Source of the DNA: Cacajao melanocephalus
Taxonomy: Eukaryota > Chordata > Mammalia > Primates > Pitheciidae
Direction of reading: 5' to 3'
NCBI GenBank assembly: GCA_963573385.1
Contig: CAUYLG010039276.1
Span: 50,534 to 114,533, forward strand
Length of the DNA: 64,000 bases
In this document: positions 33,976-45,395 of the stretch, one piece after another
How the letters are laid out: each line of letters begins with the position of its first letter
Numbering within the stretch: the stretch's first letter is position 1
The notes under the pieces: model-generated
What the model was told of the DNA's origin: nothing
What the model saw: the letters and a program-made list of their open reading frames with translations, nothing else
Database searches by the model: none
Made by a program: the position numbers and the translations under genes

Positions 33976-34626
33976 ATGGAAAACATTCATTTTCTCACAT
34001 TTTCTCTCATTTATCTCTTTCTATGTTGCTGTGGAATCTCAGGCTTACATAGGATCAAAGAGTCATATTACTTTTTAGTATTTTATTTATTTTTTATCCC
34101 TTCCTTACTTTTCTACTTTCAAATCTATTCGATACTTTCCCTTCAGAATTGTAGCCAACTGGGTCTCTCCATAGCCCAAAACCATGCCTCTCAGTTCGTT
34201 TCATTTGAAGGATCATTTTGGATTCTCCTTATTCTCTTGCCTTTTGTGAATACCCTTTTCTTCAGCACATTTAAGTTCAATGATGAATATTTCTTAAATT
34301 GTAACCAGTTCAATGACTCTAATACCACAGTTCTTTTGCTGGCCTGGTCTCTCTCTCACACACAGCAGAAGTCACTGAAGACTGGTCTCCACGATGCTCT
34401 TGTTCTTACATTTTGGTGGAATTTAATTTGTGCAGCTATTCTTAAGAGAGCTGATCAGCGCCTGTCTTTATCCTTTGCTGAGGCAGCTAATAGTGTTGTC
34501 ATCATCATCTTTTCTCTCTCTCTCTGTTTTCAGAGTCAAGCACAATTGAATCAACTTTGTAGAATGATAGCTTCTGAAAACATTTTCAGAAGAGCAGAAA
34601 GACAGATCTTCTCTGTATATACATAA
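33976..34626 (+). other. 216-codon open frame, status unknown
   Basis: This is the longest open frame in the window. Its ATG has a good Kozak setting (A at -3, G at +4). The product is very hydrophobic in its first 70 residues (Leu/Phe/Tyr-rich), with a Cys triplet at residues 18-20; the C-terminal 30 residues are polar. No domain is recognised. The strand is pyrimidine-rich, which lowers stop frequency and favours such runs. A strong acceptor-like tract ends at 34533 and AATAAA lies at 34663-34668. I do not call a gene. Confidence 0.3.
34571..34592. repeat. 22-bp near-perfect palindrome
   Basis: CTTCTGAAAA, a two-base centre CA, then TTTTCAGAAG: perfect 10-bp arms. It lies near the 3' end of the 216-codon frame. 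Confidence 0.9.
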
Positions 34627-34815
34627 AGATGACAGTTTATGCTGGGAAATGAAGAATCTTTTAATAAAACATTGTCCTCTTCCACTTTGGCTCAACTGGG
34701 AAAAATCAGTTGTAGGGTCTTCGAGTATGAAAAAGATCAAAAGAAAAAGTTGAGCATCTAAAGAAGCCAAAGTCTGGTAGTTGACTTGGGTTCCATTACT
34801 CAGGTAGCCTCTTTC

Positions 34816-35136
34816 CAAATGGAATAATTTTTTTTTTTTTGAGATAGAATCTTGCTCTGTCACTCAAGCTGGAGTGCAGTGGCACTATCTAGGCTTACCA
34901 CATCCTCTGCCTCCAGGGTTCAGGTGATTCTCCTGCCTCAGCCTCCCGAGTAGTTGGGACTACAGGTGCCCACCTCCACACCTGGCTAATTTTTTTGGTA
35001 TTTTTAGTAGAGATGGAGTTTCGCCATGTTGGCTGGGCCAGTGGCAAATTCCTGGCCTCAGGTGATACGTTCGCGTTGGCCTCCCAAAGTGCTAAGATTA
35101 CAGGCGTGAACCACCTTGCCTGGCCTCAAATGGAAT
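34816..35136 (-). mobile_element. Alu SINE, minus strand
   Basis: A reversed full-length Alu (34826-35126) is flanked by CAAATGGAAT at 34816-34825 and 35127-35136. An unusual 'GTTGGCTGGGCCAGTGGCAA' replaces the normal 'ttggccaggctggtctcaaa'. It is the first of three closely spaced Alus. Confidence 0.96.
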
Positions 35137-35249
35137 GAATTTTTTTAAATGATAAAGTTTTTCTGTAGAGGTAGGAATAAAGAACAACTTCAATATAAAG
35201 GTTGCCAAAAGTGTTTTCAAATTATCATTATCCTTTAGTCTTTAAATTC

Positions 35250-35579
35250 TTGACATAGGAGGCTAAGCAAGGTAGCTCTTACCTGTAATCCCAGCACTTT
35301 GGGAAACTGAGGTGGGAGGATCACTTGAGGCCAGGAATTTGAGACTGGCCTGGACAATAATGTAAGACTCTGTCTCTACACAAAACTAGAAATGAAAAAA
35401 CTAGCCAGGTGTGGTGGTACGGACCTGTAGCCCTAGCTACTAGGGAGGCTGAGATAGGAGGACTGCTTGAGCCTAGGAGTTTGAGGCTGCAGTGAGTCAT
35501 GATCACATCACTGTACTTCATCCTGGGTGACAGAGTCATACCCTATCACTTAAAAAGAAAAAAAAATTGTGATATAGGA
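35250..35579 (+). mobile_element. AluJ-like element, plus strand
   Basis: 'GGCTAAGCAAGGTAGCTCTT' opens the body at 35261, 'AGGATCACTTGAGGCCAGGA' and 'AGGACTGCTTGAGCCTAGGA' are older-subfamily positions, and an A-rich tail ends at 35566. Flanks TTGACATAGGA and TTGTGATATAGGA form a decayed TSD. It lies inverted relative to both neighbouring Alus. Confidence 0.95.
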
Positions 35580-35674
35580 AATATAGTTCTGCCATATTAA
35601 AATGCAGCCTTACTTTATATTCAGAAGTATTTTTAAAGTTTTCATTGATATTTTTCCTCCCCATCCCCATTCTG

Positions 35675-35996
<322 letters not shown>

Positions 35997-36289
35997 TAGA
36001 TATACTGCAATTAAGAGGCATAAAAACTTAGGATGGAAGGAATCTATAATTATAAAGGAAACTACTAATCTTTAATGTCCTAGATAATTATATCTTTTAA
36101 ATTTCTTAAAAGTGTAGTTTATTCACCATGGAGAGAAACATAGTGGTTCATCTTTACATTTTCATGAATAAGATGTAATTTAAAAATTTTTTAAAAAGTG
36201 AATCTTTGGCAGATAATAGAGAAATTGCTACTTTGCAAAATCCATCATAAACATGTTAAGAAATTATGTTTTTTACTTTAGAAGAAAAG

Positions 36290-36610
36290 CATCCATTATT
36301 TTCAGAATTTTTATAAATAATACATGATCATTGTTGAAAAAGTTGAAACTCCTTTATTTTTCTATGTGGAAATATGTATATGTGACTATTTTCATATAGA
36401 TTTATTTCATAAAATTTTGATTACACTTTATGTACAGTTGTATTCAGCTTTTTTACATTAACATGGTATATAAGAATTTTTCCATATTTTGAAATATTTC
36501 CCCAAATATAATTCTAATGATTATACTAAAGACCATCATTTGATGAATTAAAACTTATGTAACCATTTTCCTCCTGTAAAATTTTTAGGTTGATTTTTAC
36601 CACGCTAAAT
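36290..36610 (-). mobile_element. Very old L1-like 3' fragment
   Basis: 'ATACATGATCATTGTTGAAA', 'GTACAGTTGTATTCAGCTTT', 'TTTACATTAACATGGTATAT' and 'AACCATTTTCCTCCTGTAAA' then 'ATTTTTAGGTTG' resemble reversed L1M/L1ME 3'UTR text ('aaccattcccctattgttggacatttaggttg'). Confidence 0.5.
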
Positions 36611-37040
36611 TTGTAGCCTGAGAAGTAAAAATATAACTTTGTGGGGTCAAAAACTGACTACAATGTTCACCATGTTCAGAAAATCAGTAAGATCATAAAA
36701 AGGCTCATCAGCTGCCTGATGCATGAGTAGCTCACTCAAATGCTTGTCGTTGAATGCAAAATCTTGTCTTAAGGGGATAGGTGTGTGAATCCTTCCACCA
36801 TGCTATACTCTCCTTGCCTGACTGAGTCAAGGTCATTACTGTGGTCCCTGGAATAGAGTGTGCCTTAGTAAATCAAAGATAACAAGAGGAAGGAATGATT
36901 TTCAGATAGGGTAGACAGCTGCGATGAACAGAACTTTTAGAACATTTCCAATTTGAGCAGTGAATCTGCCTTGTGGAAGCTCGACATGTACTTTGAGTGA
37001 TAGCTACTGTTCAATTCACCCTTTGTTACCAATGCATTCA
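36611..37040. other. Unique non-coding stretch
   Basis: No gene or repeat is recognised. Confidence 0.5.
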
Positions 37041-37044
37041 GTAG

Positions 37045-37260
37045 ACCAGTGTGAAGAGACTGTAAGGTGCTAGGCCACTAGGGAGAGTGCTGGGGATACG
37101 TCATGAATGAGACATCGTTCCTGCACTTGAGGAGCTCACAGGTTATGGAGGATGACAGGTTACTATTGCACAGTATGACAGATATCACCATGGACATTTG
37201 GATAAATTATTGTGGGAACAAGAGAGTTTACAAACTTTACCTAGAGAGTTAGGAATGCTT
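37045..37260 (-). mobile_element. L2-type fossil, minus strand
   Basis: 'GAGTGCTGGGGATACGTCAT', 'GAATGAGACATCGTTCCTGC' and 'GAGGAGCTCACAGGTTATGG' are the reversed L2 3' end ('gctggggatacagcagtgaa...catggagcttacattcta'). Confidence 0.7.
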
Positions 37261-37890
37261 CTCAGGGGCAGTGGCGTATCTCATGTTGATGGCAATGAAG
37301 GGTATTTGTTTACATGCTGATGTTACAAAGTTTGTACTTAAGTCAGTGGCCAGTGAAATGGGTTACTTTTTACTTTTTTAAAAGTATGGCACATTTGCAT
37401 TTTAATAGCTAATACTGGGTTATACGGTTGGGATAATATTGAAATCCTAAAATATCTGGTTTTCACATAGATATCTCCGAGGCGCCCTGTAGTGCTACAG
37501 TACATTGATTCGGAAGAAGACTATACTGTATTTAATAGAATTTTTATTACTCACTCTATATAAATCAGGGACTATATAGAGTATATATGACTAAATCAAA
37601 TAGTTTATGAAATTGTGTGGAATGACTTTTCTCCCCTAGGCATAAGCCTAGTGAAATCAAGGAATTTTATTTTATTTGCTTCCTTATACCCAGCACCTAG
37701 TGCAGTGACCAGCACGTAGCACATATTTAATGTATATTCATGTCAAAATTCTATTTAAGGTAAGATTTGATTGATTTCATTAGGTACCAGAGTCACTCAT
37801 TACTTTGAATTTCGAATGCCACAGTTTGAAAACTTAATGTATGTTTGGTTGTTAAAAAAAAAAAAAAGCAGTGGGAAGAATAGAATTAGT
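37261..37890. other. Unique; small L2 3' end at 37.66-37.74 kb
   Basis: 'CCCAGCACCTAGTGCAGTGA' then 'CCAGCACGTAGCACATATTT' then 'AATGTATATTCATG' is a plus-strand L2 3' end (about 37665-37742). The rest is unrecognised. Confidence 0.5.
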
Positions 37891-37896
37891 ATTACA

Positions 37897-38225
37897 GGCC
37901 AGGCGTGGTGGCTCACACCTGTAATCCCAGGACTCTGGGAGGCTGAGGTGGGCAGATCATGAAGGTGGGAGCTCTAGACCAGCCTGGCTGGCCAACATAG
38001 TGAAACCCTGTCTCTACTAAAAGTACAAAAAATTTAGCCAGGTGTGGTGGTGGGTGCCTGTAATCCCAGCTACTCAGGAGGCTGAGACAGGAGAATCACT
38101 TGAACCTGGGAGGCGGGCAGAGGTTGCACTAAGCTAGACTGTGCCACTGGACTCCAGCCTAGGTGACAGTGTGAGACAGTGTGAGACTCCACGAGACTCC
38201 ATCTCAAAAAAAAAAAAAAAAAAAA
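37897..38225 (+). mobile_element. AluS element, plus strand
   Basis: 'GGCCAGGCGTGGTGGCTCAC' opens a full dimeric Alu with a 20-A tail. Near the tail the motif 'GTGAGAC' is repeated (GTGAGACAGTGTGAGAC, then TCCACGAGACTCC), a small local expansion. Flanks share AGTATTA, probably the remnant of a TSD. Confidence 0.95.
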
Positions 38226-38366
38226 GTAGTATTAGAATACAAGGTACGTTTTATCTTCACTGAAAAGGAAAAATATTGTTCTAAGATTATAAATAGCAGG
38301 ATATACCTATTTAAATTAGTTTAAAAGTATGATACCTTTCCACTGTAGTACCATGATTTCAAGCTC

Positions 38367-38602
38367 TAACTTAGGAGTGTCCAGTACTTTGGCTTCCTGG
38401 GGCCATAATGGAAGAAGAATTGTCTTGGGCCACATATAAAGCATACTAACGATAAATAGCTCATGAGCTCAAATAAATAAATAAAAATTGCAAAAAAACT
38501 CATAATATTTTAAGAAAGTTTACAGATTTGTATTGGGCCACATTTAAAGCTGTCCTGAGCTGCATGCGGCCTGGGGGTCACAGATTGGATAAGCTTGCTA
38601 AC
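38367..38602. mobile_element. Non-autonomous DNA transposon fossil
   Basis: 'TAGGAGTGTCCAGTACTTTG' then 'GGCTTCCTGGGGCCATAATG', 'GAATTGTCTTGGGCCACATA', 'AAAACTCATAATATTTTAAG' and 'TGCATGCGGCCTGGGGGTCA' then 'GATTGGATAAGCTTG' follow a medium-frequency repeat with inverted ends (GTCCA...GGC against its complement). I recognise the consensus but not its name with confidence. It carries an (AAAT)n run at 38472-38487. Confidence 0.55.
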
Positions 38603-39228
38603 TGTTTTGTGTAGAATCTAAAACAGATGATTAAGACAGGGATGCAAAGTACCTGCAGGAGAGGATTTTATTTAGTAACTCATGTACATTTTGCTGAATA
38701 TAGAATTTATAATTGTGGCATTTTTTTTCTACCCAGTTTCACTAATACAGCTTGCCATGCTGATATACTTCCTTCTCTGTTTTGATAGACTACTTTGCAG
38801 GTTGCTGAAAGTCTAAGTCAAAGTATGAAGTAAAGATCGGAGTGAGTACAATTAATAGCAGGAAAAAAAAAAAACTAGTGAGCCTTGTACGTCAGCTCAA
38901 CGAAGTATATATATGCTGGAATTCAACACTTTGGAGATAATATTCCAAGGGGATTGCAGTCCAAGAAATGGGCAGTATTTACTTCCTGCACTGGCAACCT
39001 GCTCTGTTTACAGAAGAAAAGAGTATGTTTGATTGGTCAAATTACATTGCTGTTGCAAATACACTTGATTTCTCTAGAAGGAAAAATTATAATACTCTTA
39101 AAACATTTTTCTCTTTTTATCCCTCCTCCTCTATTCTTTCAGTTAATTGGCAAAGGAGAGCTTCGGGGACAATGAGTACTTTTCTTCTTTTCTAACATAT
39201 GCTAAAGTTCAAATGCACGCTCCTTAAG
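38603..39228. other. Unique non-coding stretch
   Basis: No repeat is recognised. Overlapping frames of 75-96 codons at 38885-39195 have no recognisable domain. Confidence 0.5.
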
Positions 39229-39229
39229 A

Positions 39230-39400
39230 AGTTCATTGAGCCCCATTTAGCCTAAAAGGTAGCATATTGTACATTGTGTTCTGTACTTTGCCATTTTTTT
39301 CACTGAACAACATCTTAGAGGTCAGTATATAGGGAGCACCTTCATTCTTTTCACATGGTTCATGGTATTCCAGTTTACAGACGTATCATGTTTACTTACA
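39230..39400 (-). mobile_element. Very old L1-like 3' fragment
   Basis: 'GTGTTCTGTACTTTGCCATT' then 'TTTTTCACTGAACAACATCT' then 'TAGAGGTCAGTATATAGGGA' then 'TGGTTCATGGTATTCCAGTT' follows reversed L1M/L1ME wording ('ttttcacttaacaatatatcttgga...gcatagtattcca'). Confidence 0.6.
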
Positions 39401-39955
39401 CATCATCATGGTCTCATTTTCCTCACTATTATTCTAGTTGAGGACTTGAAACTCAGGCAATGAGGAGCAATAGAGCATTTTACTCATGACGGGTCTTATT
39501 CGAAGTCACAACAAGAGGCTTGGAACTCCTTAAGAGACCATACTGTTTTTCACTGTTCATAGCAGTTAGAATCCCAAAACTCATTCTCTAAGGTAGTGAT
39601 TTCTGGGTGTGGCTTTGGGAGTACCCAAGATATTTTCGAGTCAGATGTTATGGTATTGGGAAATTTTCAGAGAATACATTTAAAAAATGTATATATTATA
39701 TATTAAAATTATAAATAATAAACTATAATAAAATAAATCAGTTAAAATAATAGAATGTAAACCATTCACATTATAATTCCTAAGCTGCTTCAAACATTTA
39801 ATTACTATATTAATGTAATCACTAAAATGAAAAATGAAGTATAAAATATGTATTTTCTGTTTTAGAAATTATAGCATTAAAATATATAAATAATTTTTAT
39901 ATGTGTACATACACATACAACTCACTAAGGTTTGCAAGACTTTTTAGCCTTAATA
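39401..39955. other. AT-rich unique stretch
   Basis: 39670-39900 is extremely A/T-rich with ATATATTAT-like runs. No gene is seen. Confidence 0.5.
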
Positions 39956-39959
39956 AGGA

Positions 39960-40150
39960 TAATACTAATAGCAGTAATAGTTGAAACTACCACCTACTGA
40001 GCATTTAACTCTGTGGCAGATGTTGTATTAAAGCAATTTATAAAAATCAAGTCATTTAAATTCTTCAGCACCATCACGAGGTGACTGGATGGTAGTCTTC
40101 TTATAGACAAGGAAACTGATGTTGAAAAAGTACATGTAACTTGCCATACG
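39960..40150 (-). mobile_element. MIR SINE, minus strand
   Basis: 'CCACCTACTGAGCATTTAAC', 'CTTCAGCACCATCACGAGGT', 'TTATAGACAAGGAAACTGAT' and 'AAAAGTACATGTAACTTGCC' are reversed MIR blocks. Confidence 0.75.
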
Positions 40151-40228
40151 CTTGAACATTAACCATCGTGCCGCATCTTTATTACATAAAATTGGGGGAA
40201 TGTTTTGCCAAACAAAATCAAAACTGGG

Positions 40229-40522
40229 GGCTGGGCACAGTGGCTCATGCCTGTAATCTAGCACTTTGGGAGGCTGAGGTCGGCAGATCATTTGAGGTCA
40301 GGAATTTGAGACCAGCCTGCCCAACATGGCAAAACTCTGTCTCTACCAAAAATACAAAAATTAGCTGGGTGTGGTGTTGGGTACCTGTAATCCCAGCTGC
40401 TTGGGAGGCTGAGGCAGGAGAATTGGTTGAAACTAGGAGGCAGAGGTTGCAGTGAGCCAAAATCACACCACTGCATTCAGACTCTGTCTCAAAAAAAGAA
40501 AAGAAAAGAAAAGAAAAGAAAA
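40229..40522 (+). mobile_element. Alu SINE with (AAAAG)n tail, plus strand
   Basis: 'GGCTGGGCACAGTGGCTCAT' opens a dimeric Alu. The segment 'cagcctgggtgacagag' near the 3' end is missing ('CTGCATTCAGACTCTGTCTC'), an internal deletion of about 25 bp. The tail has become (AAAAG)n. Several reversed open frames over it are by-products. Confidence 0.95.
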
Positions 40523-42168
40523 TCTTAATTAGGGAACTTGGACTTTTAGGGTATATTTAAAATGTAAGCATGAAGGAATATCACCATGACCGAAGATTAC
40601 ACAGGGAAGAGTTTACAGTGAAAATGTTTGTGCTCCACTGGATTCTACCCTAAAGGAAGGGGGGATGAACGGTCAATTGGTGTCTTTAAATATCCACAGT
40701 AGTCATTCATTCTCTCACTGACATGTTCCCATTTCCCCCATCGAAAATGCAAAAGGCAGCAGGGGCAGGGGTCTAGGAGGAGGGGCCAACACCTTGCTGG
40801 AAACCAAAGGCCTCATGGATGATTGAACCATAAGTAGAGGAGGAACCTTTTCAAATGAGGTATTGAGCTTTTAAAACCTTATAATGTAATAGTGAACTAG
40901 CAACCACAAGATTTATTTGTAAGAACTTTTCATATAAGTATGTGCCATATGTGCATTTGTCTGCATTTTGAACTGGTATATACAGGAGTAAAGAATCCTA
41001 GGATACTTGTGATAATGACAGCTATTTAATTTCATCTGAATTTTCATTATGTACCACTGAAAAGTGAAATCAAGAATATCTTTCGTCATTTTCATGGAAA
41101 GGGTGCGAATTGAGTACGGGAGAAAAAAAAGAAACCAAGAGAGAATGGTTGAATGTTGAAGGGGAACTTGGTTTTTCTAAATATTTATTTTTGCTGGAAT
41201 ATGAAGATATACTTAACCTTCCAGCTTATTTTGTTGGAATGGTTATTTAGCAAATCAAGTAGGGTGCTGCTGTTGCTAAGCTTTTTGTTATTTTGTCAGA
41301 CGAGAGGATGTTTTTAAAATAGTCATTGAGAACTTTAAGACTTGCTTAGCATGAAATGCCACATGTAAGGATATCTTAATGTTGGTAGTGTTTAATAGAA
41401 AATTAATACAATAAAGCAAAAGATGTTAAAGACCTACTTCATTTTCTTGGTGCTCATCAGTGTCCATCAGCATGAGAGTAAATATACGTAGTACTTAATG
41501 TTCATTAACCCTTTACTACAAAAAGATAATAGGCACAGTGCTTGTTACAGTAGTTCTGACCAGTGCAATTTGTAGGGGTCACTAAAGCAAGGTGCAAGCA
41601 GCCCCTGGGAATAAGACAAAGGTCATATAATACTAAATGACTGAAAGATTGTGTTGTTCTTACCTTAAAGAAGAAGATGTTAGCCTTCAAAGAGGATTTT
41701 TTTGTGTTGTTTTAGCATCTCACAGAGTCAGAAGCCTAGCATTCTAGATGAGCAAAGTATACAATTGCGTTAGTATTAACCTGTTGAGTTTGTTTGTTGT
41801 GCTGGTTTTATATTCACTTTGTGAGTGAGGATGAGGAGGGAAAGAAAATAATGGAGTTGGGAGGGGAGCTTATCTGTTTCAATTGATCACTACCACCTAA
41901 GGCATCTCAAGGTTGGACAGAAACTCCTACGTCTTGCTGTTTCCTAACTTGAGGGAGAAGGAGAGTTTGTGGTTCCAGCTATATGAAAAGAAAGACCTGG
42001 TATGATGTTCTATGTATGAAGGAGTTACTTGGAGGAGGAATTAGAAAAGCAGGTGAGGTTCTCCCACACTCCCAAAGACTGAATTTACTCCTGGGTAGGG
42101 GGGATGGTGAAGAGAACCATGCAGGTATCCTACACTTACCTGGACATCAAGACTTGTGCATTGTACCT
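40523..42168. other. Unique non-coding stretch, 1.6 kb
   Basis: No repeat or gene is recognised. A 92-codon frame at 41983-42261 runs into a MIR and is not called. Confidence 0.5.
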
Positions 42169-42169
42169 T

Positions 42170-42335
42170 ACCTGCTTTATCTATTAATAATTGAATCCCC
42201 ACCACAACACTGTGAGGAGGGTATACTTACCTTCCTGGTTGAGAGAGGACATCCAACTTAGAGACATCTCTTACATAGCTAGTGGATTGCAGATTCAGGG
42301 CTTGAACCCAGATTTCACATTCTTTACCTGACATG
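42170..42335 (-). mobile_element. MIR SINE, minus strand
   Basis: 'CCACAACACTGTGAGGAGGG', 'CTCTTACATAGCTAGTGGAT' and 'TTCAGGGCTTGAACCCAGAT' are the reversed MIR ('cacaacaaccctatgaggtag...cacacagctagtaag...gattcgaacccag'). Confidence 0.85.
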
Positions 42336-42337
42336 GC

Positions 42338-42667
42338 TGTATTTATTTCCTAAGTCTGCCGTAACAAAGTAGCATGAACTGGGTGACCTTAAAACAGAAA
42401 TTGATTGTCTTATGGTTCTGGAGAAGTCCCTGCTCAAGGTGGTGGCAGGATTAACCCTTCTGAGGCTATGAGACAGAGTCTCCCAAATTTCTCATTTGTT
42501 AAAAGATACTATTGTATTGGATTATGGCCTACCCTAATGTCATCATTTTAGCTAATGGAATCTTCAACAACGCTATCTCCAAATAAGATCACATTCTGAG
42601 TTTCTTGGGATTAGGACTTCAACGACTAAATTATTAGAGGTCCTGGGGCATAGTTCCACTCCTAACA
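42338..42667 (-). mobile_element. MLT1A-like LTR with internal deletion, minus
   Basis: 'TATTTCCTAAGTCTGCCGTA', 'ACAAAGTAGCATGAACTGGG', 'ATTGTATTGGATTATGGCCT', 'AACGCTATCTCCAAATAAGA' and 'CCTAACA' at the end are reversed MLT1A blocks. About 100 bp present in other copies are missing in the middle. Confidence 0.8.
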
Positions 42668-42714
42668 TAGACTTAGAGGTTTTCTTTCTTGTAGCCATTA
42701 TATAGATATATTTT

Positions 42715-43060
42715 AAAGATTAAATTTTTTCTAGCAGTTTTAGTTTCATAACAAAATTGAGAGGAAGGTACAGAGAGTTCCCATATACCCCTGCCTCCAC
42801 ACATGTACAGTCTCCCCCAATACCAAAATCCCCCACCAGCATAGTACATTCGTTATACTTGATGAACCTGCATTGATACATCATCAGGCCACCTTCATAA
42901 TTTACATTAGAGTTTACTCTTGGTGTTGTATATTCTATGGACAAATGTCTAATGACATATGTTTATCATTATAGCATTATACAGAGTAGTTTTATTGCCC
43001 TGAAAATTCTCTGTGCCATTATAATTTTTATTGGTAAACATTTTGATGTCAATTTCACAA
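42715..43060 (-). mobile_element. Old L1 3'UTR fragment, minus strand
   Basis: 'CTAGCAGTTTTAGTTTCATA', 'AAATTGAGAGGAAGGTACAG', 'CAATACCAAAATCCCCCACC', 'CTCTTGGTGTTGTATATTCT' and 'GAGTAGTTTTATTGCCCTGA' match a reversed L1M 3'UTR. Confidence 0.75.
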
Positions 43061-43104
43061 AGTTTCACCTTTGATAATTTTATTTTTTCTTTACAAGAAA
43101 CGTG

Positions 43105-43492
43105 TAGATGGTGGTCTGGCTCTCTCCCTACCCTTATCTCATCTCACATTGAAATCCAAATTGTAATCCCTGCTCTGTGTGGATGGAGGGACTTGGTAGG
43201 AGGTGACTGGATAATCGGGGTGGTTTCCCCCATGCTGTTCTCATGATAGTGAGTTGAGTTCTCACAAGAGCTGATGGTTTTAAAGTGTGGCATTTCCTTG
43301 TGCTGTCTCTCTTTCTCTCTCCTGCCACCTTGTGAAGAAGGTACTTGCTTCTCATTCACCTTCCACCATGATTGTAAGTTTCCTGAGACCTCCCAGACAT
43401 GTGGAACTTTGAGTTAATTAAACCTCTTCCCTTCATAAATTACCCAGTCTCTGGTAGTATCTTTATAGCAATGTGAAAACAGACTAATACAA
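43105..43492 (+). mobile_element. MST/THE1-type LTR, plus strand
   Basis: 'TAGATGGTGGTCTGGCTCTC', 'GGAGGTGACTGGATAATCGG', 'CCATGCTGTTCTCATGATAG', 'GACATGTGGAACTTTGAGTT' and 'AGACTAATACAA' are in the expected order, with AATTAAA (polyadenylation-like) near 43417. It is a solo LTR. Minus-strand frames of 71-73 codons inside it have no meaning. Confidence 0.88.
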
Positions 43493-44899
43493 GTGGTTTT
43501 CTTACTCATTCATACTAGAATCTGAAAAGACCTCTGTCTGACCTTTTACTCTGCCTTCTCATGGTTCCTTCTGCCCCCCTTGTGCATGTGTATTAGCTGT
43601 AGAAAGGATTCTTCATAAAATAAAAAATAATGAGATTTAATCATGTTTTCAGCAAAGCAGTTAAGGTATTCTTTAGAGTAAATCTATTAATACATTGTGA
43701 TATTATTTGTTCCAAGATAAAAACTTAATAGTTTTAGAGTTGAAACCTATGTGAGAGATGAATAAAATCAATGAATTTTATTTTTTGTCAGACTCCTTAT
43801 CTTGAATAGGGTCTTGATATGTTTCGTTTTTTATTTTTTAACCTCCCAGCTGATGAATTTGATAAAATAGGGCCCTTGGGAATTAACAAAATTATACTGT
43901 AGGGTAAGGGCAAAAGGATCGTCAATCTGGTTAATAAACCAGCCTGAGTTTCCAGGTGAGCAACCCTTTCCCCAGCTCTCCCTGACCTTGGACAGTTACA
44001 TTATTGGTTGACAAAGATCACCCGCTTTTAGTGGAACTGCTTATTTTTCTCCTTGGCTTGGGCAGATTGCCCTAGTATTTCAAATACTGCCTTTTGGAAA
44101 TGGATCAGTAGGAAATTTCTGTTACCGGAAATATCTGTTTCTGAAGGAAATGAACTATTCTTTTCAACTTAACTCACTGTTAGAAAATAGAAAGCCCAGC
44201 ACTTTCTCACAGCTGCTCTAAGACATTCCAGCAGGGTAAGAGCAGTAAGGAATCAAATGTGCTGAAAGCCAGGTGGGACCATAGTCCACATCCAAGCAAA
44301 AAGCTGGAATATCCATACCACAAATGTGGAAAGTGGGGCATCTTCTTTCTAGAGAGCTACAGATGCTGTTCAAGTTTCAATTTTCTCTGTGGCATTTGAA
44401 CCGTATGATTTTTTTTTTTTAGTGTCAAAGAATAGAAAATTAGTTTTAATTGTTACTTATCAGGCACCATATGGCTACTCTATAATTTTGGCTTCCCATG
44501 GAGCTGCATGTGCATATGGAAAATGAAATTAATTGGAAATCACACCCTGAAATCTATTATTAAGTTAATATAGCTAACAGCTTGTGGGGTGTCCTCACAC
44601 TCAGCATGATGTAATTGCACATAATAATAAGTAACTATAAACTCATATAAAAGACAAGCCGGAACAAACAGAGGTCAAAGAGACAGACTTCAGAATGGAA
44701 GAGCATTAATAATGGATGGTACAGCAAACATTTCAGTTTCTCACCGTTCACAAACCCGGGGTAGAGGGAAGCAGTTTAATCATATTCAAATGAATTAATC
44801 AGCAGTCTTGTGAATTTCATAGCCAAGGGACTGATTGTTATTTTGCAAACTAGTGTTCTGCGAGCTAAGGTCACTCTTGGTAGAATTAGTGACAGTGAT
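43493..44899. other. Unique stretch, possible conserved non-coding DNA
   Basis: No repeat is recognised. 44440-44660 has several homeodomain-like cores (AATTAATTGG, TTTTAATTG, AAGTTAATATAG) and no repeat match. That is suggestive only; conservation cannot be judged from one sequence. Confidence 0.4.
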
Positions 44900-44903
44900 T
44901 TGT

Positions 44904-45085
44904 CAGAGGTGCCCAAACTTGCCTGTGCATCAGAATCCTCTGTGGAACTCTTAGAAACACTGAACTCTGAATCTAATTCCGGGGATTTTGATTCATTCGT
45001 TTTGGGTTTCTCAATTATTAAGATACACTGCAAGTGATTGTGATGCTGCTCAGCCATGGACCATGGAAACCACTAATTTAAGTGA
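44904..45085 (+). mobile_element. MER5A DNA transposon
   Basis: 'CAGAGGTGCCCAAACTTGCC' then 'GTGCATCAGAATCCTCTGTG', 'CTCTGAATCTAATTCCGGGG' and 'GTGATGCTGCTCAGCCATGG' then 'ACCATGGAAACCACT' follow the non-autonomous hAT element MER5A. The 93-codon minus frame and 75-codon plus frame over it are by-products. Confidence 0.8.
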
Positions 45086-45309
45086 TACATCACATACAGC
45101 TTTATATATTTAAATGATAAAGGCTACAGCTAGTTTGTGTTCAGTTTCCCTAATGTGGTTCCTAACCTTATAATAGAATAAGGTAAGTTAAAATAAAAAT
45201 ACAATTTAAGGTCTGGAACTTCATTTGGTAAGCCCAGAAATAGTGAAGAGATAATTTGATGTCATCTGTGCTTTTTATGAAATTTGTTAGTTTGTGGGTT
45301 TGTCTCCTT

Positions 45310-45395
45310 GGGCTCAGTGAGGGCACTGGCTGTTTTATTCATCTTGGTGGTCAGGACGTGGTAGGAATTCAATAAATGTTTATGGAATATAAATT
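45310..45395 (+). mobile_element. L2 3' end, plus strand
   Basis: 'GTTTTATTCATCTTGGTGGT' then 'GGAATTCAATAAATGTTTAT' matches the last 80 or so bases of L2. Confidence 0.6.
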
